Assembly: GCA_004802725.1 (NCBI GenBank)
Contig: SGPM01000329.1
Coordinates: 1 to 30,098 of the forward strand
DNA from: Antrodiella citrinella
Taxonomy: Eukaryota > Basidiomycota > Agaricomycetes > Polyporales > Steccherinaceae
DNA length: 30,098 bases
Reading direction: 5' to 3'
The position numbers and the translations under genes are program-made. The notes beneath the pieces are model-generated. The model saw nothing but the letters and a program-made list of their open reading frames with translations, was not told the origin of the DNA and did no database searches. Shown piece after piece: positions 1 through 11,300 of the stretch (its first letter is position 1; each line of letters opens with the position of its first letter).

Positions 1-2400
1 CGCTGCTTGTGGCTTTGTTGTAGACTCGAATGGATACTGTTCAACGTGATGTATGGCACAGACCCTCGTGAATATTATCTTGCTCTGTCTTGTTCTCAGT
101 TCTTTCAGGCAGGGTGTACAATGAGCAGGATATCGGACAAGCGTGGGTCTGGCTGCACTACCACTGATACCGACATACAAGGTACCGAATTTATTGCATT
201 GTCGAAAATGTCTTACCAGGGTCCGTGACGGTGACGGACTGTTACCATGCATTACAGACCTTATAATGTCGTATAATGAAGCTCTAGGTCTCTGTAATGT
301 ATTGCCAACCTGTCACAAGAATTACGGACCTTGTAATGCATTGCGGATATTATATTAGCTTACAAGGGCTTATAAGCGGCGTGGCACTTTTCCTGATGTG
401 TAACATCAGGGTCGAGCGAGAAGGAGGCGTTATCGCAAGATCATGCGAACAAGGATCCAGCCTGAGCTGACCGCCAGTTGCAGTTTCGGATGGGCCAGAG
501 GTCATCAAGGATCACACATTGGTCACACTTCTCTTTACCCTTTCATGACTGTGGGCATAATTTTTACTTCGTACGCTCACATCTGCCATCATGCAGGACA
601 TATGACGGACCACTCGAACCCCTGCAGGCATTTTCCGGCCCTGTTCAATCCACTATACGAATGGAAAGTAATCTCCGTCTTGACCCACGTCGAACGTGTA
701 TATATACCACGACATGATTTCCCAACAGAACATTCTGTCCCGGAGGAGTGACGTTACGGCATTCTTCTGCTAGGTTTGCAACACACGTTTTTGAGTACAC
801 CGCCATGCAGATCTCCTGCCTCACGTTGTTCACTTGGCATGCACTCCGGGTACACAGCACCTCTTGGAGCCGGACAGCAACGTCGTCCGCCTGCAGATCA
901 TGCGTTCCGTCAAGAGGAAAGCAAATCTCTCGCTCGAGCCTCGAATGAAGAAGATTAATTGCTGATCCTATGATATTAAGCGCCACCAGCTGCTTATCTG
1001 CGTCCACCTGATTCTGCATCGCAGGCCTGCACCGAGGTCCGAGGATGGGTGGCCCACACGACACGCCAAGTTCTGCCCAGTTGCCAACCGTCTTCAAGAT
1101 TTACACTTTCCTTGTGCCTTACTGCGCCGAATGGGTCAAAGCGAATCTTAAACCTAAAATCCGGTCAGAGTGACGGATGTCTCGGCCGACTTTTGGGTCT
1201 CCCCCTCGCAACGATAAAAACGCGTACGGCGGCGTGCAAGCCTCGAGGCTTGACAATTGGTCTCCGTCAAACTCTAGAGAAGACAACATGCCTGCTCTAT
1301 GTCGCCTGATGTAGGGTAACATTAAACATTGAACGGAGGCTGATACAGTTCACAGTTCAAAAGAAGGACGAACCTTTTGTACTTATCTTTCGATGTTCTA
1401 TAGCACGCGCACGCGAGCCGACGGAGCTTTCAAGACTGGAACAAGCCTAGGACCAAAATTTCATCCTACAAACGGCTACGAAACGGCGTCCAGAGTCTAG
1501 GCTCGCTCAGCTGACCTGCAGTACGACGGCACATTCAGGGCGCTCGACAAAGCCCTTGGTCAAGAGTCTGATGCGGAGTGTCCTGGTGCCAATGTCTTGG
1601 ATTTCAGTGGCGTCGTTCGTCTGCCGGTATCCCTCAGGACCTCAGGGAGTCAGGGACTGGCCAGTCATCAGTGACCCCAATGGATCAGTGACTGCCTGGG
1701 TACGTCTAGGCAGACTAGGCTCTCGAGCTTTCGCGCAACTTTCGCGTGTTCATGTCACTGTACGTAGGTTGTGGTCACGCTGGGGTACAGTTGTATTGCG
1801 TTACAGGTGAATATGACGAGGTTATCACGCGAGAAGAGAGATGGTGCGATAAAATAGTCTAAAATGGTGTCAGGATGATACGACCATGATCGCAAGTGCT
1901 GAAGGTTACGGAATCGTAAGACATGGATGCAAGAAGTGTAATATTGCGAGCGAAAGATAACAATGACAACGACAGCAATAATGATGATTGATTTTTATGC
2001 TAATGCTACGAGAGGCGATACCAGGTTTTGCTATTGGATTGTGGTTTAGTGTTCTGATGTGTGAGTGAATATGAATGGCGGAAGGAAAGCCAACAAACGT
2101 GCCAAGTGGAGAGTACAGAAAAGCGAACGCAGGTGGAGAAAGCGAAGCGACCAGGGTCCAAAAGGGCATATCAAACCTCTGGACGTGACACCCAAGAAAA
2201 TTTCGCATGCCTTGCCGGTCATGAATAGAAAGAGAAGCAAACAGGTGGGATGATGATGGAGAGGTGTGTGATGATGAGTATGGTGAGTTGATATACAATG
2301 GGATTAGACCAGCGTGTGTATGTTTTGAACGCGTGCCAAAGATAGGTTTCGACGGAGAAAAGCCTTCTTGGATGGTCACGATACGAGCGTGCTGTACACG
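1..2400. other. Left-edge stretch without a supportable gene
   Basis: No reading frame here shows recognisable protein motifs, believable intron borders or conserved-looking composition. The longest open frames (443-751 plus, 645-1097 minus, 1906-2379 minus) look like chance frames: low-complexity or Cys/Arg/His-rich translations with no domain. What can be seen are short repeats around 190-345 (see the repeat entry) and a 12-bp palindrome GACTGGCCAGTC at 1655-1666 in a patch rich in AGTCA/TGACT words. The right end (about 2400-2675) is the 3' flank of the minus-strand ECL1-like gene. A diverged transposon remnant or a non-coding transcript cannot be excluded. Confidence 0.5.
221..338. repeat. 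Cluster of short direct and inverted repeats (ATTAC-GACC-TAATG)
   Basis: ATTACAGACCTTATAATG at 251-268 recurs as ATTACGGACCTTGTAATG at 321-338 (16 of 18 bases identical). Between them an inverted relative, GGTCTCTGTAATG, lies at about 288-300. Just upstream GTCCGT (221-226) and ACGGAC (234-239) form a 6-bp inverted repeat with a 7-base loop that uses the same GTCCG/CGGAC word. The units are themselves weakly palindromic (CATTA...TAATG). No function is known to me; they could be a remnant of a small mobile element or a protein-binding array. Confidence 0.45.
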
Positions 2401-2675
2401 CTCATGAGACCGGCGTTACTTTTCGTGAATAGTACAGACGAGGAAGAGTGGGTGTTTCGTGGATGCTGTGACCGAACGCGAGGATATTGACGACAGCGAG
2501 GGCCAAACGGATGTCGTAAGTTTTCGTGGAGAGGGAACGCAGAAGATCCGAATGATATGTTGAGATATCTGGAAAGCAGTAAAATGCGATGCGACCAGGG
2601 TAAATTCCGATAGATATCGAACTGAAGCCGAAGTTTTCCATGTATGAGTGGTATTTTTCATGCCCGTACACCGCG

Positions 2676-4151
2676 CTACCAGACACCTCCCATACGGCCG
2701 CGCGGACGTTCCCTCGCCTTCAAACCGCTGCGACCGTTTCCGTACCCGGGGGCACCTGGAGCGATCTCAGCTTCGTCAAGCTCCTCCACCTTTCGACGTC
2801 CCCGAAGATCTTCCCTCCTAATCCTCCCTGCTTCTTCGTCATCCATAACATCCTCCTGCTTGCACTTCTCATGCAGATCCCGAGCAGCACCGGGGTCGCG
2901 GAAAATCTCGTGCTTCGGCGGTGGAGAGCTATTCCGGCGCGTTACCGTACGACCACGGATGGCGCCACTCGCTACCGGACTGTGAGAGACCCACTCGAAG
3001 ACTTTCTCCACGCTGTCCAAGCGCGCACGGGCCTGACTTCCGAGAACTGCGTGCTGCTGACGGTAAGGGGGAGGGGATGACGCCTCAGTGCGGGATGATC
3101 GACGAGGCGGTGAGCGTCCCAGTGAACGCCGACCGGAGACAGAGCGCGCCTCAGGATCCCGTCGCTGCAGACGACCGCGTGGCGTGGACTCAATGGCCGC
3201 TGTTGGGCGCGATGATGCTTCAGCGTGAGCATGAGTGAGGTTCAAGATAGGATGGGCTGTGCGAGGCGTCGTCGGAGAAGTGCGGAGGGATTGGGAGAGA
3301 CTGGCAAGTGCTTGACGTGAACCGGACGAACGGGAAGACGGTGGGGAGCTCGGTGACTGAAGTAGGGAAAAGTACGCAGGCAAACTGGTGCGGTTCCGGC
3401 TACGACGTTTAGACACCGTGGAATCTTCGCTATTGTCCTCGATAACGTTCGGCCGGACAGTGTCCCTGCGCGACCGCGTAGAAGATACCGAGGAGCATAG
3501 GGAGAAAGAAGGCACGTCCGACAAATCGTCCTCCACGGACAACGACGAAGCAGGGCCGCTGAGGGGGCTTTTGACAGGCACTGCCAGGGGGCTGGACTGG
3601 GAAGACGTGCGTCTGTGCAAAAGAGGGATTGTCGACCGGTGGTTCGTGGAGGACGGCCGGCGGGCGTACAGCAACGCGGAATGCGGGTGGAGGGAGGACT
3701 TGAGACTGCCTTCACCGTAAGCGTCATTGAATGCGCTCTCCCCTTCGATGTTCACATGAGGGGAGGACGAATCATCTTCCTCTTCGTCTGAGAGAGCGGA
3801 CCAACCGGTGGAAGAGTTGGACGAGGACGAAATGGAATGATGAGCGCGGTGGCCTCTGTACATGGCTGAACCTCCAAGCATGGAAGGGACCAGCGGAGGA
3901 ATGTCCGCGAGAGTTCCTGGCCCATTCATGGTGGAGTTGAGATATGGCGATGGGTAGGCGCTGCTGGACGCGGACGCGGAGGGAGAGGTTGCGTCAAGAC
4001 TCTCGCAGTCGTCGCTGCAATAGACACGGCAGCTTAAATAGAAAGAGAGAGAAAATAAAAACGTAAGAAGAGAGACATGAGACTACCATGAGGGAACATA
4101 CCCGTCAACCGGCCTGCCGCAGTGCATGCAAACTAGTGTTTCTTCGAACAT
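2676..4151 (-). CDS. ECL1-like zinc-motif protein with long disordered tail
   Basis: Two exons on the minus strand: 4151-4102 and 4032-2676, with a 69-nt GTATGT...AAG intron (4033-4101). The spliced protein is about 468 aa. Only after splicing does the N-terminus form a compact cysteine motif: C8-x2-C11, then C18, C22 and C26 (VCMHCGRPVDG joined to CRVYCSDDCESLD). This pattern, followed by a Ser-rich stretch, resembles the small zinc-binding ECL1 family of fungi, linked in yeasts to lifespan and nutrient or metal stress responses. The rest is Ser/Pro/Arg-rich, predicted disordered, with an acidic EEEDD patch near residues 75-90 and a charged C-terminus. The start chosen is the ATG at 4151-4149, directly ahead of the first CxxC; an out-of-frame upstream ATG near 4253 opens a frame that overlaps it. 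Function beyond the family resemblance is not established. Confidence 0.75.
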
Positions 4152-4322
4152 GCGTGAACGAGGGCTGGGGAACGGGTGGCGGGCGTCGGCCACTGGGATG
4201 GACGATGAGGACGACGGTGGAAGACGTGACGGGGAAAGTTGGAGGAGGAGTCATGAGAGGGCTCGAGCTGCAACGAATATAAGGGAGGAGCCTTCGTATA
4301 CAGCGTGACGCGACACACACAG

Positions 4323-4414
4323 ACTCCTGCGTGACACCCACAGTAAATCGCCACCCAGATCTCACCGCGCCTTGCCTTTTTCGGTTACTGCGCGTCCACG
4401 TGTCACGCAGGAGT
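4323..4414. repeat. 15-bp perfect inverted repeat upstream of the ECL1-like gene
   Basis: ACTCCTGCGTGACAC at 4323-4337 is matched by its exact reverse complement GTGTCACGCAGGAGT at 4400-4414, separated by 62 bases. The right arm overlaps a CACGTG box (4398-4403). The pair lies about 170-260 bp upstream of the ECL1-like start codon. It could be a regulatory hairpin or site pair, or the termini of a tiny 92-bp MITE-like element; no flanking target-site duplication is apparent. Confidence 0.6.
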
Positions 4415-7400
4415 TCGGCATGTCCTAATTGAGCAACCGCGTTACAGGTCACAGTCCGTGTCGATACGCGCACGTTCTCTGTCACGAACGGTCATCTCAC
4501 CCTCGCCACACCCAAACGGGTACTCGTTGTTGCTCTCTAGAGGACATTCTCGCAAACGGTATCGGTATCATCGGCGTTCCAGAAATGTTTATCTATTGTC
4601 ACCTTTACGCAGATCCTCTCGTAGTTCATCCGAGAGATACGCATATCGCTTGGATAAGAATGCCCCTGCAGATAGCGTCAACATCGGGAGCTTCGTATGC
4701 TCAGATTGAGCGCACCCTGAGTCAATCAACCTGCCCCCCATGTCCTCGGATTCGCTTCCTATCACGAGAATCATCAACCTACTTGCTTGCAGAAGGTCGT
4801 TTTACCCTTCCAGCGGCTCAAACGTGCAGACACGCCGCCACGGACGGTCTATCCGTAGAGACACATGCGGATTTCATTACAATCGCTCTGTCAATAAGGC
4901 CAGTTTATCCTTCTCATTCATTTCATTCCGTTTCATAGTATCCCGTCTTGTATAGTTATTCGTACCGAGGTATGCACCAGAATATCGTAGATCTCTCAAC
5001 CACGCGGGTACTCTCGTCGACCGTTGGGCAGCGCTACAAGTCGGAATATGGTGCTCTATTCGCCGATCGGTACCCCTCTGTGTCTCATTTCAAGGACAGT
5101 CGACCTGGTGGTCTTAGAATCAATCAAGAAACCCGAAGTATTCTAGGGTATTCTAAAGCTAGTCTGACTGATACTGGTCGTGTGCCCCTGCAGGCAATTG
5201 ATTCACGTTCAATGAGGTTGCATCTTACTGATCATCGCTTGCTCATACCTTCTCGTACGTCCGCGACATATGTCCAGTCACGCCACTGCCGCAATCACTG
5301 ATGTTTCTTTTGATACGTAGTAGAATCCAGTTCGAACACATGCCTTCCATTTCGGAGAGTTATCGTTGCACGGTGCAAAGCATGACGCTCTCACATGCCA
5401 CTCTGGCAAATGTACCGATAAATGGCGGACTGGGGGCAGGCGCCGCAACGTGCTACGAAACAACGGTCGCGCCATGAAAGGTGGCCACTGGCATCAGATT
5501 CGGCAGGACGTTCGTCATCATTCAACCCATCGTGTCTGCCCACATGTGCGCATTTTGATCTCGTATGTCGTTCTAATACCTTCAAGTTCCTTCCAAACAC
5601 AATGTATAATGCTGCGTTTGCAGCATGATACGCTCTAAGTATCTTTTCCCGTACCCATCGTTCCGATATCAGTATGTCCGGGCGTGTCCGAGTGAGCATC
5701 ATGGATTGCTTCAGTATGATCAGACCCGTCGAAATTCTTGCACTGACCGCACTGACAATTACATCACGTTCGAAATCTGAGACAAAGGTCCAAGACAGTC
5801 CAAGACCCAGGCCCATGGTGCCGCGCAGATGACCGCAGCATACCCATGCCGACGGGGGCTCTACCAAGGAAATTTCAATTTCTAGACGTGGTCACACACA
5901 TGCCGCTTTTCATGGTCACGCACACGTGTTACGCGTCGGGACTGGCGTGACTGCTCGCGAATGTTTGCGTGCTCAGAAGCGCCCACTCGGACGGCCGTTT
6001 GGGTCGGTTTTCGGCCGTCACGTCTATGTCAGCGTCGAGTCAAGTTGAATCAACCACCAGCGTAACCAACAAAGATTTGAAAGGCAAAATACTCGTTCGG
6101 AAGAGCGTCGGATGTCGAAGTATTTCAGCATGCACGTCCTTCTCCTTTTCGGACTCTTGTAGGTGTTTCGGCAAAATTGGATGATCGACGCACATTGACG
6201 ACGGACTCTCAGTTCCCCAAGGAAACGATGTGAACAAGAATACACGCTCCTCCTACTGCCAGTGTCCAGGATTGTCTGACCCCCCCTGCATCCGTCATGC
6301 CGCCCGCGCGTCCGCACCGTCTCACGCGTTCAAACACCCCCAGCAGCTACATCTAGTGCTGCATCCTTTCCTTTGCATCCGTCAATCTGCAGGAGCGGAC
6401 TTTGGCTATGCCAAGTGGTCGTAGTGTGCGTGCCAGGCTCCAGACGGCGGTTTTAATTTCCCCAGGTCTCCGTGGACCCATAGGGACCATCATCAACCCC
6501 AACTTTCTTTGCCCTCCAACCCTTCGTGTTTACTGCGCCGTCAAACGATCACCGCTGGCGCGGAAGTGGCTCAATCTGAAATAAAGGTGACCATCTCGTT
6601 TCAAAATCCAAACACCACGACGACGAGCCCTCGAAACGACAACAGCGAAAAGAGATCGACCCACTGACTAGTACTGACCGCTCGGAGCCTAGAACGGATC
6701 GAACAAGGGTGCCCAAGCGTCTTCTCCCGCGTGGAGCGCCTAGTACATATCTAGATGCAACTTCCTAACTGGAAGCGTTTTCAAGGCCAACTGTGCTCTC
6801 CGACTCCGATCTAGGTGCATCCTTCTATGCTTATACTGTGTCAGGCTCATGCACACAGAGCGGCGAGAACGTCCTGTAAGGCGTGTTCTGAATCATGGAT
6901 CACGAAAAGAAGGCGCATAGTAGCGTCCATCCGATATAACTCAAGGCTTCTGCGTGAGTCCGTCACGTTGATATCTTCATTATTCTTTCATTTCAAGCTT
7001 AGCATGTATCAGGGCTCTAGGCATTAAGCGTTTTCTAGGCTATGTCACGGTTTTTTTGCGCCGTAACACCCACCGTAAATCTTATGAATGGGGCCATACA
7101 ATCGTGACTATAGGCTCGAAGCAATGCCCGATTTTGACATGGCCTGCAACATACTCTCTTCAGACTGATACCCCATTTTCCGCATCCATTTCATTCACGT
7201 TAGTTCAAGGCGAGGCGGCGTTTACTCTCCCGAGGGTGGCGGCGGCGTTTCGCCCATGAAAAACCAGTGCAATTCACCGTGACGACCTCCCTATCATGAG
7301 TCGGGATTCCATGCATCCAGAACGTTATCCTTCCTCTCCTCCGCGGGATAGGATTTACGGCTGGCTATAAGCATCCTCAAGTTTATCTAGTGCTTGCCTA

Positions 7401-8348
7401 CTTCTCCGTGATACAACTTATCATCGGGCCACAGGTGGACGAACAGCAAATAAATCGCGAGACGCACTGTAAAGAACACACGCCCTTACCGTAAGGCTAT
7501 GTCTACATCATGTGATGAGCGCAGATATTTTTCGCATGACAGATCTAGGTCTGGGCACTCGAAGCGGCACGAAGACACAGATGTTGGCTCGGATACGAGC
7601 CCTGCTATTTTCCACGCGGCCCTTTCGCGACGCTTTGACTGCCTCCAACGGTGCTAATAGCGCCTGGGCGATTCCTCAGGCTCATGTTAAAAAAACGGCT
7701 CAGGTTAACAGTTGTTCGCCGCTCGGTCTTAGTAAAAGGGTCGCCCAGACGAGCCGCTGGTTTTAGGGATCACCCTTATCAGGCTTAAAACTGGTCTGGA
7801 CTTGACGGATACGAAGATCATACCGTGTAAATATGTATCGACATTCCTAGAACTACTGCTGTTTCAAGCCCGAGGTCAAAATTGTATCATGTTCGTCAAC
7901 AATCTAGTACTCCTTGCCCTGTGGTGATCCTGTAGCCTGAATCATGTTGAAGATACAATTGAACAAGTGTGGCCTTAACGGCGACAGACAGTCCACAGAC
8001 GATTGATGAGCGGGTCACCGGTCAGGTTTCAGGGAGATATCAACAAAACGTCCGAATTCTGGTGTACTGCGAATCAGAATGGATACACCACGCAAACCTT
8101 CGAGGCACATGCACAACCAAAACGTCCACAAAATCGCATCTATGTTGGGGTCCTGATGAATGAATATGATTGCACAATCAAAGAGTCCAGTCCAGTAAAC
8201 AACACTAGTATGTATATGAACTCAATACTCTTACGTGGGTATGTATGTATATATACGTCAGTCCTCTGCTGGTGAGGATGGAAAAAGCGAGATAAACCAG
8301 ACAGGACGGACGGAAACGCGAACGCGAAGCTAACCCGCCTATGATCAT
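4415..8348. other. About 3.9 kb without a supportable gene
   Basis: No frame here carries a recognisable domain, and I could not build any multi-exon model with consistent phases. The longest frames (4429-4938 plus, 5391-5867 minus) begin at non-ATG codons and have unstructured, Cys/His/Arg-rich translations. The segment is unusually empty against the dense gene spacing to its right. It holds a second copy of a 19-nt motif found near 4331 (see findings), a MluI/MCB-like ACGCGT word near 5931, and the 3' flank of VPS54 at its right end. A decayed transposon, long non-coding RNA or very diverged gene remains possible. Confidence 0.45.
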
Positions 8349-11300
8349 CTATGTATCAGCATGCACTGAACCCTCCTGCGGCGACGACGCGGTACCGTTC
8401 GGAAGTACCACGTCAGACGCAACAGACGCGGATGCGGGCCGTTCACCATTGACGACCCCGTCCTCCGATTTGGGCGGGGTTGGCGGAGGCGGGCCATCCA
8501 GATCCACCTCGTCCACGTGCAGTTTATCCTCCAGCTCACCCAATCCCTGCGTCTGCGTATGAGTGTCCTCCTCCACAGGTACGACGACGCCATCAGCGGC
8601 GCCTGAGTCGACGCCCTTCTCCATTCCTCGTTCCACGTCTTTATTGTTCTCAGGGACGGTGGCGTCATCCTCCGGTGTACCTGAACTCTGAGAATCCGGT
8701 GGTGGTGATGGCACCGCCACTGGGACATCAACCGCGGCAGGGAGGAGGGGAGGGGATGGTGTGATGGTCAGCGTGGGCGTTGATACATTCAAATTACCAG
8801 AAATAGGTAGGGGGTGAGCCTTCTCATAGGTCTCGTATTCTGGTATCGGCGGTGGAGCGTTCGGCGATGGAGGCGTCGCAGCTGACGAAGCTCTCTTGAG
8901 GCTCGTCGCACGTCCGAGCATAATCTTGAATCGACTCGTTGTCGCCGAGGTCGCCGGTGGTGTAGACGGAACTGCAGGTGTTGAAGGTACTGCCGAATGA
9001 GGGACTGGGATCGGCGAGGTAGGCTGAGGCGTCGAAGGAGCCTGCTGCGGTTGCAGAACACGCTTTTCTGAGACGACAATTTCAAGCATGGCGGTGGGGG
9101 CGCCGACGCTCTTGAGCCCGGTAAGTTTCTGTAGCAGATACTTCGCGTCGGCGAGCAATCTAAGTCCCGCACATGTCAGCGAATATTTTACAATCGGAAC
9201 GGAAATCCGACTGACCTCTCCTTGGCTTCCAAGGACGGGAGGTCAATCCTGGTGTATTCCTCCGATAGACGGTGGTTGATGGCAGCAAAGACTTGTGACA
9301 TGACATACTATGTGAACGAACAAGCGATCATATCCGTCAATTCGACATCGCGACATCGGAGCGTGACAAAACAAGCGCACCTCAACGACCGAAGACGGGA
9401 GATACCTAGAGAGCACCTTGTGAAGTGTGACAGTCTCCTTCACGAGCAGTTCCATGTAATCGTTGACGCCTTCGCGCTGCGGAGGGATCTCCCACTTGAT
9501 CAACTAGAAGTATGACACACGTGCATTAGTCTCAGCATTTGCCATATGCACGGTCCCCCAGGGAGCGCTGATAGAATACGAAGTAAAGACAACACGGGCA
9601 TACCTGAAGACTCCGTATGTGAACGGTCAAACGGTCGCCCATAATCGCTATGAGTTTAGCATGGATCTCATTTTGATGTTCTTGGTAATCCTATACCGCC
9701 AAACGTCGTAAGTTCCGAGGCAACGGCAAAACGGATAAGAGGCAACGTACCCTCTTGAGCTTGTCAAACTCGATGAGCATCACCGCCTGCTTCTGACTCA
9801 ATGCCGACGGAAAGTTTCTCGAATGTACGGTATCAAGGATATCATAATCGAAAGGGATTGCGAAGCCAGAGCTAGAAAGACCGCACGATATCAGCACGTC
9901 AGACCGAACTGTCTTGACTGTGCTGACTTACCCAGATGCTTAGCAGTGATATTCTTCAGCCCGGCCGAACGCATTGCGCCAGCACCCAGCACCACCTGAC
10001 ACGTCCTTGAGTTGAAGGCCTTCAGTAGCTCAATGACGCGGCTCATCGAGTCCGTTGTCAGCATCGGCAAGTTCATGATCAATTTCAGGTAATCCACCAG
10101 CAGGAGCAGCACTTCCAGCGTCGCACCAACGGCGAAGTAACTCCTGTCTTCTATCCTCAAATGTTTACCCGAATTACTCGAGGTCTTCCGTGACTGCGGC
10201 GAGGGGGAACCATTAGCGGACAAGCGATTGGGGTTCGGTGAAGGTAGAGGGGAAGAGGGGTGGAATAGTGCCCCATTCGTGAGTGACGGAGAGTTGACAG
10301 GGGGTGATGTAGGTGGAACAGGAGATTGAGGAACAGGCGGGGCGTTGAAGAGCAATTCTCGAGGATCCTGAATGGACGCATCAACCAGGAGATTGATCAT
10401 GCGTTGTACAGGAGCGACAACTTCCGCAGGATTCCATTGTTCGTCTTCGACGAGTTTCGCCGACTGTGATAGTCGCGTCTGATGGAAGGCTTGCAGGAAA
10501 GACTTTGCCTGTGCAACGACACTATAATTAAGCAGCCTGTACGTGAAGAGTGGGTCATAACATACCTGGCTGACGAGGACGCCTCTCAAAGCGACAATCA
10601 TGCGCTTGCATATCACCTCAGACTTGACGACGAAGTCCCAGGAAAGATTGAACAACGTATAAAAGTTCGGCAGCTCCAAGGCGGTATGCTGTTCCGAGCG
10701 CAAGAATAGCACCTTCGACGCTCTGACGTTCGCAAGCTCTCCGGCGGAAGATAGGATATTGGAAAGTGCTTCTCGGACCCCGTTGATGTCGATCGGTGTC
10801 TTCGGTTGCCTCCAAAGAGAAACGACTTAGCATACAACCTAGGAAGCGCGTGATAGGTGAACATACCGAATGGCTTCTAGGACTTCCATGATGATGGAAG
10901 TCTGTATTTGCAAGCCCTCGATGCAATTCAAGTAACTCCTATACATCAGCCCAGCCAGGTCCATGAAAGATGGGTGCGCCATCTCTCGTAGTCCCTTTCC
11001 CTTCTCGGCACTTGAGTGACAATAAAATGAGCTACATGCGTCTATCGTTTCATAAAGTCGTAAATTACTTACCTTTGGGGGTCGTCGTCGTCAAGATCGA
11101 ACGCAGGTATTCGCTGAGGCAAAAGTTCAGAATCAGAAATAAGTTCACTCTCCACGAAACGAGGGGACACTGACTCTTTTCAGCACATTCCGTACTTCAC
11201 CCAGGACGACATCTTTCCACACCACCGTCGCTTCCAATACCCCATTCGTCCGTACCAGGGAATGCAGCAATGGTCGCAAACGATCTTTCAAGGACATCTG

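Noticed and set aside
443..751. 102-codon plus-strand open frame
   Set aside because: Cys/His-rich translation with no family resemblance; its overlap with other chance frames gives no support.
645..1097. 150-codon minus-strand open frame
   Set aside because: No start context, domain or neighbouring exons; composition is mixed and the same stretch is open in other frames.
1906..2379. 157-codon minus-strand frame downstream of the ECL1-like gene
   Set aside because: Ser/His/Pro-rich low-complexity translation from CT-rich 3' flank; no splice link to the ECL1-like exon.
4429..4938. 169-codon plus-strand frame
   Set aside because: Opens at TTG, not ATG, and the translation has no domain-like pattern.
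5330..5345. AGTTCGAACAC word resembling a tRNA B box
   Set aside because: No A box at the right distance and no cloverleaf could be folded around it; other TTCGAA words failed likewise.
5391..5867. 158-codon minus-strand frame in the gene-poor stretch
   Set aside because: No recognisable motif and no supporting intron borders; treated as chance.
7681..7790. Segment with TTAAAAAAACGG and GGCTCAGGTTAAC words, considered as a small RNA gene
   Set aside because: No consistent secondary structure or known RNA motif was found by eye.
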